Notes: a model not told the origin generated them from the sequence alone. A DNA stretch of 64,000 nt from Diphasiastrum complanatum (GCA_029204225.1 CM055092.1:63316622-63380621), one strand, 5' to 3'. Shown: positions 33,961 to 43,100, counted from the first letter of the stretch. Numbers and translations: made by a program.

Positions 33961-36900
33961 TTTTTTTATGGGCAATATGGGTATCAGATGAAAGCTCTAC
34001 TTAAGAGCATAATTACTGTGTAGTTTGTCGACTGTTTCGGGTGCAGGATGGTCCAGTTCAGGTGCATTAATCTATGTTGGGTTCTGTCAAGGATAAAAAT
34101 TCAAAACTAACCTCTAGCCTGTCTGTTACGATCACAAATGGTCCCAATAAGTGTGTTTTCGCTCAGGGAGTTGGAAGGCCAAGTCATGAAGAGGCCTTAC
34201 CGTCAGGGCCGGGGTCTACCGGCAGCCCCCCAAACCCCCCACCGGGGGGCTACCGCCCCCCGAACCCCCCTGTTTCTCGGGGGGCTACAGCCCTTTGAAC
34301 CCCCTGAGCATTTATTGAAAACCAGAGCAAATAACAACCAAATAGCTATTGAAAATAAGATCTGTTTGTGCCCCATCTACTACACTTTTGAGAGGCAAAA
34401 CGCTGGTTTGACCATTGATCCCCTAAAAAAATTTCAGCCATAAGCTATTTTTCCCAACTGGGAGGAGAAAACGCGTTTTTAGAAACGCGTGCCCTCAGAA
34501 ACGCGTTTATGTGCATCTATGTTTCATACTTGATTGTTTTAGAGAAGATAACATGCGTAATCGAAAGATTATATGCTATGAGCATACGTATTTTGATGGC
34601 AATCTCCTAGGAATGCTAGTTATCCTTGATGGAGATTGATTATAATATTAGTAAGCATTCGGCTACCGGTTATAGCCCGTTCATGCTTATGTATGGTTTT
34701 GAGCCTACATCACCTATTGTGGTAGAGACTCGTATGATCAAGTTTCAGAGAGTAGCGGATTTCTTGCACGATATGCAAGAAATGCTACAAATAGCACGTG
34801 AGAGGGACTGACATTATGCTAATCTGAAAAGATTGCCTTGAGACTTTCAAGTGGGGGATTGGGTGCATTTACGAATTCCTAAGGATTGTAGTGTAATGCG
34901 TACCGACAAGTATTACAAATTGTTTGCTAGAGAGGACTGTATCAAATCTTGAAAAAAATTGGATCCTCGGCTTACCAATTGGACCTCTTGGAAGGAGCAC
35001 AAGTGCACCCGGTTTTTCGCGTAAGTCGACTCAAGAAGAGTCTGCGTGAAGGGGAACATCTTGGTTCTTGGAGAGCAATTGGACATGTTGGATCAATCAT
35101 CGGGTGTGACTCGACTTGAACCCGAAAGGATCTTGGATACAAGAACTAAACGATTGAGGAATCGTCTAGTCACGAGCATCTGGTTCGATGGAAGGGTTGC
35201 ACAGACAATGATGATTCCTGGGAACATGAAAGTAGCCTGAAAAAGCACTTTCCTAGCTTTAAGTGCAGAACTTGAATAAGGGGGAAGAATGTCATGCCCA
35301 TGACTGATCTCGGATTGATTTTCCTGCTAGAGGTCAATAGGCCTACCGCAACCCGTAAGTTATTTATGATTATGAGGGGTTTGGGGCCCTCATGTGCACA
35401 ACGTCATAATTAATGGTTGATGTTGGATCTTTATGGTTCTATCAGTGAGTCATAGGGGAACTGGATGACGTGGTCCAGTTAGGCTGCAGAGGCATCCAAT
35501 GAGGTGTCACAGTGTATTACTAGTGGTGCATGGGCCTTGGAGGGTATAAGTATACCCACTGGGCTCTCGCTAGTGCATGCTTGATTGTGATATTGGTAGC
35601 TACATGCTGCTGGTGTGACTCCTCTATCCCTTGCGAGAGATTGATCCATAGCTTGGGGGCTAGATCCGCATGATCCAGGTTTGGTTGGGTTGGTTTGTCC
35701 ACCATTCGTTTCCCTTGTATTGCTTTGTTGCAGCTTGCTTGGATTGGTGAAGGGCTTTATAATGGGGGTGGTACCCTATGAGTCACTTAGTATTCAAAGG
35801 TCACAGGTAGCATGCATGCCAGGTGGACTAATCATGCATTGTTGGATGCTATGTGCAAGGTGAGATGAATACCAGGTCGCAAGACTCAGTGGCTGCCTGT
35901 GGTTGGGAGGTTCATTCTACACACTGGCCTTCTTAGTTTCACGAGCTTGGAGAGACATGTTTGTGACATATGATCCCTATGTTAAAAACACATGCTCATT
36001 CATGCTAATGTACCTGTTTGTCGGGTACCTTATGGACATTAGCAAAGCAACGACTAGCCTACAAGCAGCAGACTACAATATACTACTTGCAAGTTCAACT
36101 TAGAAGTTAGTAATTTAATTGGAACTTTGAAGTTTCAAGTTGACACTTGTGGGGAGATAAACCTACAATCAGTAAGGCCTCTTGGTGTAGGAAGGCATGA
36201 ACATCCTCCTCCTCCTCCTGTGATCTCGGATTCACCAGTAGATTTTTACAAATTTCAAGCATCAAGAGTCACGACTAATCATTTCAAGTTTCAACTTTCA
36301 AGAGCTTGAAGCTTCTCAAAATCTAAATACAAATTAGTACAAAATTCAAATTAGCAATTTGCGTTTTAAACTTTACTTGTATCGGCTTCGCAGATCTTAC
36401 AACCTTGACTATGTATTGTTCTTTTCTTTGCTTTGCTTGGTCTGATACTCAGAGACCTGTTCTGAGGTTTTGGGCTCTGAACATACTGTACGTTCTGGAA
36501 TGTACTGCCCTATAACGTCATTAAAATTGATAAAAGATCCAAAGACCTCACCACACATGAGTCAGTAGGCTTACAAATGTCCTTATCCATTGTCTTGCTA
36601 GCAACATCTCACTCATTCTTGTTCTCGTCATTTTGACACAAATTTGTACCGGCCTCACTTCCATATCGAACACACTTCCTGTTCTGTCAGCGGAGCCTCT
36701 TCCAGAACGCGTTCTGTTCCGGATTGGGCAACTATGGTCTGATACTATGTATTCTCTATCAACTCATTCTGACTATAAACTCCCAATATCGTACAGGTGA
36801 ATGTAATAAAGATGCAAGGAAGTCTAAGATCATAAGGTCCTTTCTTTGTGCCTAGCTTGCTATTTCATTTTTTGAACCCAACTTCTGATTTGGTATTCCC

Positions 36901-37582
36901 GTAAGCATTTGAGCAAACAAACTGATTAAGGACGCTGAATTCTAAAAGCTTTTGGCCAGGGAAGTGAAAGTAGGGGGGTAAGGGATGACTAGTTTCTCAA
37001 CCTGGAAGGTGATTTTTTTCCCCAGAAGAATACATATTATAGCTTACATACTCTTTGCACTACCTCTTTGTTGATCTTAATCTGGAAAAATTCTTTCTCT
37101 ACTCGTGTTCTTGGAAATTTCTCTCTTTTGGTTTACTGAGTATTGTATTCCACATCATAACTACTTATTTCAAAGTTAAAGTATTTCTCCATAACCAGAT
37201 TTCATTGTGAAAAGTCAAGAGCACATATGGTTTTATTCTAGTGATGTTTCTACATTCACTCGTATTTTGTAAGCTTCAAATGCCTTTTCAGGAATTGCTT
37301 TTTTCATTGAGGTAAGCAAGACAGAGACTTAGCATAGTTTTCAGCAGCTCTAAAGAAGTCATCAATCTGTTTATGTATGCACATTCATGCCTGCTAGGAT
37401 CTTGATATTCTTGATTTTTTTTGATATAGAGCTCATATCTGCAGGCAAAGTCGAAGATGTCCGAGTGTGAGAAGTCTCTGGTTAATGCTTTTAAGGAGAA
37501 TAACCTTTCTACAGCAAAGACATGTCAGCAAGAAATGTCTTATTACTATCGCGTTTGTAAAACAATTTTGAGGAAGCTCTAA
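12598..37582 (+). CDS. HSCB: HSCB/Jac1-family mitochondrial iron-sulfur co-chaperone, six exons
   Basis: Join of 12598-13004, 13132-13228, 21566-21655, 22500-22565, 22931-22999 and 37445-37582: 867 nt, 288 residues. HscB proteins are J-type co-chaperones that stimulate an Hsp70 and deliver the ISCU scaffold for Fe-S cluster transfer. Residues 1-50 are Arg/Ser-rich with few acids, fitting a mitochondrial presequence. Cys100, 103, 115 and 118 form the CX2C...CX2C zinc motif of eukaryotic HSCB, followed by the J domain (VDYFEIF at 128-134, HPD at 159-161) and the C-terminal domain (about 205-288). An in-frame TGA at 12586 makes the ATG at 12598 the first possible start. Introns are 127, 8337, 844, 365 and 14445 bp, all GT-AG, and retroelements sit only in the two longest. 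Nothing in the exons looks broken. The family call is firm; localisation is inferred. Confidence 0.93.
13005..13131 (+). other. HSCB intron 1 (127 bp)
   Basis: GTAAGC donor, TATAACCCAG acceptor; the only short intron without insertions. Confidence 0.9.
13132..13228 (+). CDS. HSCB: HSCB exon 2: J-domain helix II and HPD loop
   Basis: Completes Met136 and runs to Glu168: YDLDLKELEKRYKGLQKKLH, then PDLFGLKSE. The HPD tripeptide (159-161) is needed to stimulate Hsp70 ATPase. Donor is GAG|GTATTA. Confidence 0.93.
13403..13826 (+). repeat. near-identical ~205-bp direct duplication in intron 2
   Basis: 13403-13608 and 13622-13826 match almost base for base (one T missing from a T run in the second), separated by 13 bases. 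The unit starts TTGAATCAATTGAAACC and ends CTACTGCAGG. Near identity implies a recent local duplication. A 90-codon minus-strand open frame at 13668-13940 overlaps the second copy but resembles no known protein. Confidence 0.9.
13827..16189. other. intronic, no gene recognised
   Basis: A degenerate tandem duplication (GTCTGGAACGCAAATTTTTT near 14347; GTCCAGAACACAGTTTTTTG near 14425; both followed by AGGGAAAAA) lies at 14347-14500. The rest is AT-rich sequence without a recognisable domain or RNA gene. Confidence 0.5.
16190..16965 (-). pseudogene. Ty3/gypsy reverse transcriptase relic in intron 2
   Basis: Minus-strand translation over changing frames gives LLQHGLKVPSTNPYRAHVS (RT entry, normally G.I.PS.SPY..PV), VDKKDGTKWLCVHYR, DENKKAFHTSSTLYEFFIMP, FHDILVFSNDL (usual FDDILVYS; the first catalytic Asp is His here) and the start of the connection region. 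Several stops and frameshifts are present. No LTR, gag or integrase nearby. Confidence 0.8.
17160..17173 (-). other. LINE A 3'-terminal hairpin
   Basis: Plus-strand ATGCC-AATA-GGCAT: 5-bp stem, 4-base loop, 9 bases before the AATAAAG/(CTT)n tail on the minus strand. Same position in copies B and C. Confidence 0.8.
17342..18304 (-). CDS. LINE ORF1 protein, coiled-coil plus RRM-like type
   Basis: An uninterrupted 320-codon frame. Residues 15-60 are Ser/Pro-rich and disordered-looking. 101-165 are heptad-like and probably coiled-coil (LSSLEALIHVMQ, IDDLRKEVAIIK, IQHLENQVEQH). 198-255 look like the RRM-like fold of L1 ORF1p (LNVRVRGV, then DTLVIRFTSGRRE), and 256-310 like its C-terminal domain (ERKKAKQEAQTNGKRMIYRD, GNIRFVDI). 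Such proteins trimerise and coat LINE RNA as chaperones. Many plant L1 elements instead encode a zinc-knuckle ORF1. A second start, Met7, could also be used. Assignment is by motif order, not search. Confidence 0.72.
   Translation of the reverse strand: MQRIRIMAKSKRGGAPALPSNTASSSSSASFSSISEPLSPSPSIPVAIPIAPSDPIVNNQSTIALPLTPDTPEAEALLPPTFMISVIRADQLCSYEYLNSHREKLSSLEALIHVMQSHLQKLDMSIDDLRKEVAIIKIEAASHSTTSAKIQHLENQVEQHHTAIRTWADVLKGSNTAILPPSSFISATFTEGRLREQKALNVRVRGVTNSHNVVGEAKKFLEESLQHHNKDIDTAWRPKKDPDTLVIRFTSGRREVLNKRSILRDTKIYLDEELTFIQVQERKKAKQEAQTNGKRMIYRDGNIRFVDIKLVAINEIYEIV
18642..18707. repeat. (GA)33 microsatellite between LINE A and LINE B
   Basis: On the minus strand this is a (CT)n tract that follows the AATTCT-type tail of LINE B and directly precedes the 5' end of LINE A. 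Confidence 0.95.
18743..18756 (-). other. LINE B 3'-terminal hairpin with compensatory changes
   Basis: Plus-strand GTACC-CAAA-GGTAC. Relative to copies A and C (ATGCC/GGCAT) two stem pairs have changed on both sides, preserving pairing. Confidence 0.8.
18994..20604 (-). pseudogene. LINE B ORF2: RT and C-terminal zinc region
   Basis: RT blocks in order: SPLIHSTIGVKQGCPLSP, LFALYIDDLERI, ILLYADDVVLLS (YADD catalytic loop, near 20310) and LGLTVNTKKTKIM-like (WGLTVNTKKTKIMVF). After a frameshift near 20090 come VVLYSAETW (19700-20020), another shift, then CQLCSLHEMEDEFHFIFRC near 19340-19285, a CX2C...HX4C zinc motif typical of LINE ORF2 C-termini. The last frame stops at 18994. No endonuclease domain remains. 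Clade assignment needs a phylogeny. Confidence 0.85.
20605..20666. repeat. (GA)31 microsatellite between LINE B and LINE C
   Basis: On the minus strand, (CT)n following LINE C's CTTT-type tail and immediately preceding the truncated 5' end of LINE B. Confidence 0.95.
20704..20717 (-). other. LINE C 3'-terminal hairpin
   Basis: Plus-strand ATGCC-AAAA-GGCAT; identical stem to LINE A. Confidence 0.8.
21566..21655 (+). CDS. HSCB: HSCB exon 3: J-domain helix III
   Basis: Residues 169-198, REREYSAEQSAQVIKAYHTL then LPPLSRATYM, equivalent to the HscB segment with QSA..N.AW.TL..PL.RA.Y. Phase 0 at both ends. Flanks GCAACAG| and ACATG|GTACAA. Confidence 0.93.
21656..22499 (+). other. HSCB intron 3 (844 bp)
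   Basis: GTACAA donor, TTTCTTGCAG acceptor. AT-rich; no insertion recognised. Confidence 0.88.
22500..22565 (+). CDS. HSCB: HSCB exon 4: J to C-terminal domain linker
   Basis: Residues 199-220, LHIQGIDVEEEGTVEDVDLL then ME. Equivalent to the HscB L..HG.D...E segment leading into the C-terminal domain. Phase 0; donor GAG|GTAATG. Confidence 0.92.
22566..22930 (+). other. HSCB intron 4 (365 bp)
   Basis: GTAATG donor, AAGCTTGCAG acceptor; no insertion recognised. Confidence 0.88.
22931..22999 (+). CDS. HSCB: HSCB exon 5: C-terminal domain helix
   Basis: Residues 221-243, IMEMQEAVEATTDVAKLQIF then LNK, matching the HscB helix with LMEQLELRE..DEI. Phase 0; donor AAG|GTTGAT. Confidence 0.92.
24128..24463 (-). 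repeat. probable Ty3/gypsy-type LTR
   Basis: On the minus strand GGGGAGAAGAA (24474-24464), a polypurine tract, is followed by TGTTACGTCC, a plausible LTR start. A TATATA box lies near 24216-24208. The far end is taken as the CA near 24128 and is uncertain; no partner LTR was found. Confidence 0.5.
24475..26683. other. intronic, no gene recognised
   Basis: AT-rich; short open frames at 25273-25984 show no family resemblance. No RNA gene or LTR pair seen. Confidence 0.45.
26684..26751 (+). other. G-tract / perfect palindrome / G-tract block
   Basis: Runs of 8 and 4 G (26687-26700) and of 8 and 6 G (26737-26751) flank a perfect 11-bp inverted repeat, 26704-26714 with 26716-26726 (arm ATTAGAAAGTT), with a one-base centre. 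The G runs could form a quadruplex and the palindrome a cruciform. Confidence 0.7.
26752..30080. other. intronic, no gene recognised
   Basis: No protein domain seen. A degenerate ~83-bp tandem duplication starts at 28861 and 28944 (GAGTTC(A/T)ATTACAAGAAG, then TTGC/TTGTTG..CCTATTCCTTG). Palindromic ACGCGT motifs begin near 30006. Confidence 0.45.
30089..30528 (-). repeat. 3' LTR of the intron-5 copia element
   Basis: Plus-strand TGTAGGAAAG...TTTCTAACA, i.e. TGTTAGAA...CTTTCCTACA on the element strand. Same length as the other LTR. Confidence 0.93.
30529..30536 (-). other. polypurine tract
   Basis: AAGGAGGG on the element strand, directly before the 3' LTR TG. Confidence 0.8.
30566..31141 (-). 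pseudogene. copia integrase stub fused in frame to RNase H
   Basis: A 191-codon open frame. Residues 1-20 are the integrase entry (VHSDVCGPMRTES). From about residue 30 the frame is RNase H: VGFSDSDWGGDQDTRRSTSG, SSSEAEYRAIFSATTE, then DSQSAIASARNPVFHARTKH. The RNase H acidic residues appear intact. Integrase core and the whole RT, about 600-700 codons in a normal element, are gone with no loss of frame, consistent with one internal deletion. Confidence 0.88.
31162..32000 (-). pseudogene. copia nucleocapsid knuckle, protease and pre-integrase
   Basis: The frame includes CHYCKRYGHFIKDC (CCHC knuckle near 31985-31940), protease core VIDSGVTRHMTSRKEA near 31730-31690 (DSG present, following Ala changed to Val), VLYVPGIKKNLLSVS and pre-integrase ELWHARFGHLNFASLK near 31330-31280. 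It continues toward the integrase stub, where the frame changes near 31160. Confidence 0.85.
32001..32756 (-). pseudogene. copia gag, frameshifted before the zinc knuckle
   Basis: The start MAKELEAIGSLFSEDRLDG at 32756 leads into the UBN2-type gag domain (YSLWSYMMKNLLIAKGLWDL, LKNQLSLLKMQEGDQV, LPSSYLPFVSSLS, LSFDELVGLLQEEQ). Near 32110 the frame shifts: the Lys/Gly-rich linker and zinc knuckle continue in a different frame. Otherwise the gag is uninterrupted. Confidence 0.85.
33457..33468 (-). other. primer binding site, initiator tRNA-Met
   Basis: TGGTATCAGAGC on the element strand, an exact match to the plant copia consensus, directly after the 5' LTR terminal CA. Confidence 0.93.
33469..33908 (-). 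repeat. 5' LTR of the intron-5 copia element
   Basis: 440 bp; aligns to 30089-30528 without gaps by eye. Confidence 0.93.
33909..33958. repeat. (TA)n microsatellite, copia insertion target
   Basis: About 25 TA repeats after the 5' LTR; the other half of the tract (30077-30088) precedes the 3' LTR. Confidence 0.92.
34209..34305. repeat. three-unit C/G-rich hairpin repeat
   Basis: Units start at 34209, 34242 and 34277 (33 and 35 bp). Each has a G run, CTAC, then a C run and (A/G)AACCCCC. Unit 2 contains GGGGGG-CTACCG-CCCCCC, a perfect 6-bp stem. Very GC-rich against an AT-rich background. Confidence 0.8.
34600..35276 (+). pseudogene. Ty3/gypsy integrase C-terminal region
   Basis: YNISKHSATGYSPFMLMYGF (34640-34700) is the typical end of the gypsy integrase core. 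After stops and frame changes come VGDWVHLRIPK, QLDLLEGAQVHPVFRVSRLK (34975-35035), DTRTKRLRNRLV and a chromodomain-like tail EHLVRWKG...DSWEHESSLKKHFP (35165-35260). The frames are scattered, so it is a relic. A polypurine tract and LTR follow directly. Confidence 0.85.
35277..35289 (+). other. polypurine tract of the gypsy element
   Basis: AAGGGGGAAGAA immediately before TGTCATGCCC. Confidence 0.75.
35290..35780 (+). repeat. gypsy 3' LTR (start firm, end uncertain)
   Basis: Begins TGTCATGCCCATGAC after the polypurine tract. A TATAAGTATA promoter-like motif lies near 35546. The right end is not defined because no second copy exists in the window; 35780 is a placeholder. Confidence 0.55.
35781..37444. 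other. end of HSCB intron 5, no further gene recognised
   Basis: Includes (TCC)n near 36203-36217 and the palindrome CAGAACGCGTTCTG at 36703-36716. No domain seen. Confidence 0.45.
37445..37582 (+). CDS. HSCB: HSCB exon 6: C-terminal helices and stop
   Basis: Residues 244-288, AKSKMSECEKSLVNAFKENN ... YYYRVCKTILRKL, TAA at 37580-37582. Matches the HscB C-terminal helices that contact the ISCU scaffold. Phase 0 with exon 5. It lies 14.4 kb from exon 5 but the fit in frame and content is exact. Confidence 0.92.
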   Translation, partial: AKSKMSECEKSLVNAFKENNLSTAKTCQQEMSYYYRVCKTILRKL

Positions 37583-40500
37583 ATCCATGGTGTTTTTGCA
37601 GATAATTATAGTGGATACAGTGTAGCAGAGCTTTCAGTGCTAAGCTCCAGACATATTACATGTTTCTGTTTATTCTCAACATTGTGAAAGTTGCTCAATG
37701 TCCTATTTTTAATAATACCAGCTAGAAGTTCACGTGGGCTCTTGCACTGGCCAATGGCATGCATATTGTGATTGTATGTTGCAGTTATCATATGAAAGGA
37801 GCCTTTGGGTGATTTTGAAGAAGTAACACGAAAGCTGCTTAAATAAAGGCATTATCACTCTTACCTTGATGTAATGGATTGATCTCTTGAGCTCAAGGGA
37901 AGAATAGGGATCTCTTGAAGGTGGTTAAAGCTCTTTTTGAAACCCAGTTTGTAAGCAAACATTGTCTTTTGTTTGGTTAAAGAGGGTTAGGAAAGATGTA
38001 ATTGACATTTTGCATGACGTATTATGGACTTTATCACATAGAGCAATCTCAATAACTGCCATGTTTTAAGTTATAAATATTTGACTACTTTCAGCAAGGG
38101 GTAATCCATGTCACTACACATTTTTGCTCACTACTATAATCAGATTTTCTCATTGGAGAAATGATGCAAAATTCACCCAAGTTGGCTACTGTGGGACCCT
38201 AAATAATAGAACGGATAATGGTGAGGTTATTGAATAGAGTTATGAAAAGTTGGGAATGTTTGTGGCACATTCAAAGTTTTGACATCCGTTGAGGATGTCT
38301 CTCAGGCAATCTGGTGAACTGGGGCTTAAAAAGTCATAATAAAATATTGGTTTAACTTAGCTGTAACTAGCCTGGGTTCAGCTTAGGCAGTCTTTGAACA
38401 ACACTGCTGTTACATCCCTGGCTACCTCGGAGCCAGTTATGACTAGTTGACTTGGAGGTTTCTCGAGTTAGTAAAGGGTTTAATTTTTGTTTAAGAAAAC
38501 CAACCGGCGTCAGGCTATAATAGGACTTCAGGACTCGGGACTACTTATAGGACAACTAGACTGCATTAGTCAGCATCCATAAGAATATGGCCTTGGGCTC
38601 TGGCTATATGAGGGTGCTTGGGCATCACACAACATTCTGATCAGTTAAGTGGGCTATACGGGGAGCCCAATGATCTCTAATCTAGCAAAAGCATTCCCAG
38701 TGAGTGGGATGGTATGGGGTGCCAATGTGACTTTCTAGAGGATTGATCGAGGATGCTGATCATGATAGATTCTACGGTTGAGGGTGACCATGGATTTGCT
38801 TGGTCATTGCAAGTTCAATCCCTACTGGTTTCAAGCACTTAGTTTGGAGCTATGAGTTTGAATCTGTCATGTTAGATCTTGGGGAGACTTCACCCTTATT
38901 TTTTGATCTTTGGAGATCTCTCTTTCTTTTGTATGTGATCATCTACACTTGAGTAGAATTTGACTAAACTGAAGGTGAGGCAAGGAGTTGTTAGCCAACA
39001 ATGCCCCGTATTTGTTTGCAAGTTACTTCTAGAAGTTTGGATATCTTTTTTAAACCACGTCTAATAGTTGTCTTAAGTGTCAACACAATGTGTGTTCCAG
39101 CTGCTTTTACCACTAATCACGATAAATATCCATGCTTTTGTATAAAGTTATAGGTGTCATTCTTAGAAACCTTAGAATCAGCTACAGTCTTCTTTTAGGA
39201 TGGGGTGTGTTTTCAATGTCGTGGAATATTTAACCGAGAGTAGGCTTTCTCGTTGATTGCATTTAACTTCATTCTATTTTAGTAAGCTTTTGAGTTTTGC
39301 CTCCTTATCTCAAGAATGGACAGCTATCATGTACTTCATCAATCCAAAATTTTCATGAATGAACTATATTTCCTCTCTTTCTTTGACTGCATTTTCTCGA
39401 ACTTTTTTATTTCCCTCAAGTGAGTGCCTATTCAAAATGTCGAACTTAAGGTATTTCTAACTGCTGTAATTTGTACAAACATAGTTTGTCATGACCTACA
39501 AATTCTTCTTATATGCTCTTGTAATACAAGAAGTATTGAATATTACTCTTGCATTGAAGTTTTCATCGAGTTTAGTATATTATTTTTTAACAAGCACAAA
39601 AGTAATCAACTGTCAATACCGTATAATGAACACAATTTCTATTGGCACTCATTTAGATTTGTACATGTTACAATGGAATCTCAATGGAACAACTTTCAAT
39701 GCATGCTAGGTTCACTTTAGTTCATAACTATTTTTGCTTTTTATATGCCCCAAAATTAAAAGGATGTTGTTATGTTTAAACTTTATACTATTCTATTTGT
39801 TTGACAAACAAATCTTTTGATGGCTATTTTGTGTCCAATTTTTCATAATTTAGTAGTTACATCACAATTTAAAAGCGGGTTTCACAAGGATTTGCAATAA
39901 TTTATGTTGCCTTGTTTGAAATGATGAAGTGCCTCTATTATGTGACAATATGATCTTTGCAACCATATCTATTGTTAGACCCCAATAGTGCTTATTTATT
40001 ATCCTCTCCCTTATTGCTTTGATATTACGTTAGTATTTTAGTTAGGTTCCAACGGTGGATAATTTGTTACAACTCTGGATATAGATGTCACATTTGATTA
40101 GGGTACAAGAGTTTTATCCTCTTAACTTAATCGACATGATAAATAGCATTGAGTAACTAAAGAATTATCACGCGAGTTATTGTACCTCACACTTTCATTG
40201 GTGCCTCTTTAAATCTGATCAGCTTACACTTGTTCTCTTTCAACATACTAAGGATTGGCTTATTAACATGGACTATTTAGTGCCACTTGGCCTATTTTTC
40301 CCACATTGTTATTGTTGTGTATGTTGGTTGAACACTTATTATAGCCAATTAAGTTGACATCACATCACAATATTTTAACACACTCTTAATGACAACTTTT
40401 TAAAAGCTTTGACATTATGACTTAATATATTGGAGCATTCTTCTTCTAAGCATTTTTTGTACATGAATCTTGTCTCTACTATTTGTGTTTAGGATCTACA

Positions 40501-41190
40501 TGTTTTTATGTTTGTATGCATGAACAATTGAATAGTTTTGTTAAGCGTCTCTATACATGTATGTGTCATCGAACTCCATGACACCTTCGCCAAACGTTAG
40601 GATTAATTATCATCTTTTCAAAAGAATAACTCTCAATTTTTGCGTACTTGAGATTCAAACAACTGAATGTTTGTTAGAAATTAGTACCCGATCAAATAAG
40701 AACCTTGACTATATTTTGATTGAGTAGTTGCACTATGAAAATTTGAAAATGAGTTGCTTTTAACCATTTTCACAAGAAGGGCAAGCCGCTAGAACAGACT
40801 CAATGATTTACTTATCTATCATCTCTATCCTTCCAAAAAAAATAAAATTTGATGAAAGAAAAATCAAAGAAAAAGAAGTCCCACAAAAAGAATCGAAGGA
40901 CTCACTTTTATTTCTTGTTTTTCATCGTTCTTTCCGTTTTCTCTTTCTTTTTTTCTTTTTTCTCCCTCTCCGTGTATATCCACCTTCTATGTTCTTCTCC
41001 CCCTCTCATCTAGCTAATTGTTGCCACACCTTTTTTCCCTTTCTTTCCACCGATTCTCACCTCCCCCTCTCGTCTATATCCCTTTCAACTTCATTTTTTT
41101 CACCCTCATGATTTCACATCGCCACGCCCGCCAACGTCCCAGACAAACACAAGTGCCAAGGGACTGTCACCAAGTTCGCAGTGGGGGCAT
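37583..41190. other. 3' flank of HSCB, no second gene recognised
   Basis: AT-rich. Open frames at 39424-39720 and 40803-41111 lack homology and are low-complexity (Phe/Leu/Ser-rich). No RNA gene or LTR pair seen. Confidence 0.45.
37842..37847 (+). promoter_or_regulatory. candidate HSCB polyadenylation signal
   Basis: AATAAA about 260 bases after the stop. Plant signals are loose, so this is only a candidate. Confidence 0.35.
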
Positions 41191-41830
<640 letters not shown>

Positions 41831-42309
41831 CTCCTCCTTCCATTTTTGCTTTCGTGTGAAGCCCTCCTATCTTCCTTGTGTGTGATTGTTGTGGATGATG
41901 AATGCATGTTTTGTTTTTGTTAATCAAGCTATTACAATCATGAATGATCATTAGCACTTGCATTCATCCACTAGTTTCAAAACTAGTCCATAAAATCCAC
42001 ACTCAAGAAAAATAGGTGTTAGTAATCCACTTTGGAGAGATCATTAGAATCCATTAGGTAGTTTCTCTTTCATTGACAACCTCCCTTGAGAAGATCAACC
42101 TCTTGAGGATAAGATCTAGTGCCAAACCAAGAAAACCTTAAAAAGAGAAGAAGAAAAGCATGAAACTCATTCCCCAATCTAAGCCATTCCACTTTTAGAT
42201 CCATTTTTCGGGGTTCATAGAGAATGAAATTAGAATATGTAACATATGGCACAAAAAACACGAATAGTGTCGTATTTTTCGCAAAATTCGCAAAGCTCAA
42301 CTCGGGGAT

Positions 42310-43100
42310 CAATCATAGTATCGCTTCACCCTTGATCCATTTACTCTAGTATCGAGCAAATGTGCCTCGAAACCAGTTAACTATAAAGATCTGTTATTAA
42401 AAATTTCTATGACCTTTTAAGGTCCCATCCATCTAGTGTGTAGTTTTCTTGGAAACAACATGTGTCTGTTGTCATACAGAAGCACATAGTCTCCTCGTTT
42501 AATTTTGATCTTTTTAATGGATTGATAAAAAATTTATTTTCTTTTATTCTATACCTGTTCGGTTTCGATAAAGGATAAACGACAATCCTCTTCCAACTGC
42601 GTTAAAGCAATCATTCGCTCTTGGAGGCTATCGTTCTCATCCATACGTTCCTCATTAATAATGCAGAAAGTTGAAATTTCAAACTCGATGGGTAGTATAG
42701 GCTGTATTCCATATATGAGATAATATGGAGTTTGCTTGGTCGTTATCTTTTCGGCAGTAGGTAAGCCCATAAGACCTATGGAAGTTTTTGGTCCCAATCA
42801 GAAGAATGTGTTTCTATTATTTTGTTCAGAATCTTACACAAAATTCCATTGGCCCTCTCCGTAAGTCCGTTGGCTTTGGGATTGTATGGTGTGTTTTGCT
42901 TGTGCGTGATGGAAAAATATGATAACAGTGCTTCAATGGTTTGGTTGAGGAAACGGGGCCCCCTATCTCTGACTAATTATAAGGGAGAACCATAGCGAGT
43001 GATAAAGTTTTGGAACAAGAACTGTGTCACTATTTTGGCATCGTGTTTGGCGGTAGCTTCGGCTTCTACCATCTTGGTAGCATAGTCATTCTTGGGTGTA
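42310..43100 (-). pseudogene. Ty3/gypsy integrase relic
   Basis: Minus strand: YATKMVEAEATAKHDAKIV near 43090-43030, then a stop, DRGPRFLNQTIEALL, TPYNPKANGLTERANGI (42910-42870; core with the E of the DDE triad), TPYYLIYGIQPILPIEFE (42740-42680), then RGDYVLLYD, FPRKLHTRWMGP and LDTRVNGSRVKRYYD at 42480-42320. The C-terminal wording fits Tat/Ogre-like or related gypsy lineages. At least three stops. Above 43100 the frame runs into unrelated sequence. Confidence 0.83.

Larger units (their letters stand above)
23000..37444 (+). other. HSCB intron 5 (14,445 bp), transposon-rich
   Basis: Contains a probable minus-strand LTR (24128-24463), a G-rich/palindrome block (26684-26751), copia element 30089-33908, a C-rich hairpin repeat (34209-34305), and a gypsy integrase end with LTR (34600 onward). 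Acceptor ATCTGCAG|GCAAAG. Confidence 0.88.

Noticed and set aside
40803-41111. 102-codon + strand gene
   Set aside because: Phe/Ser/Leu-rich translation of T/C-rich DNA with no domain.
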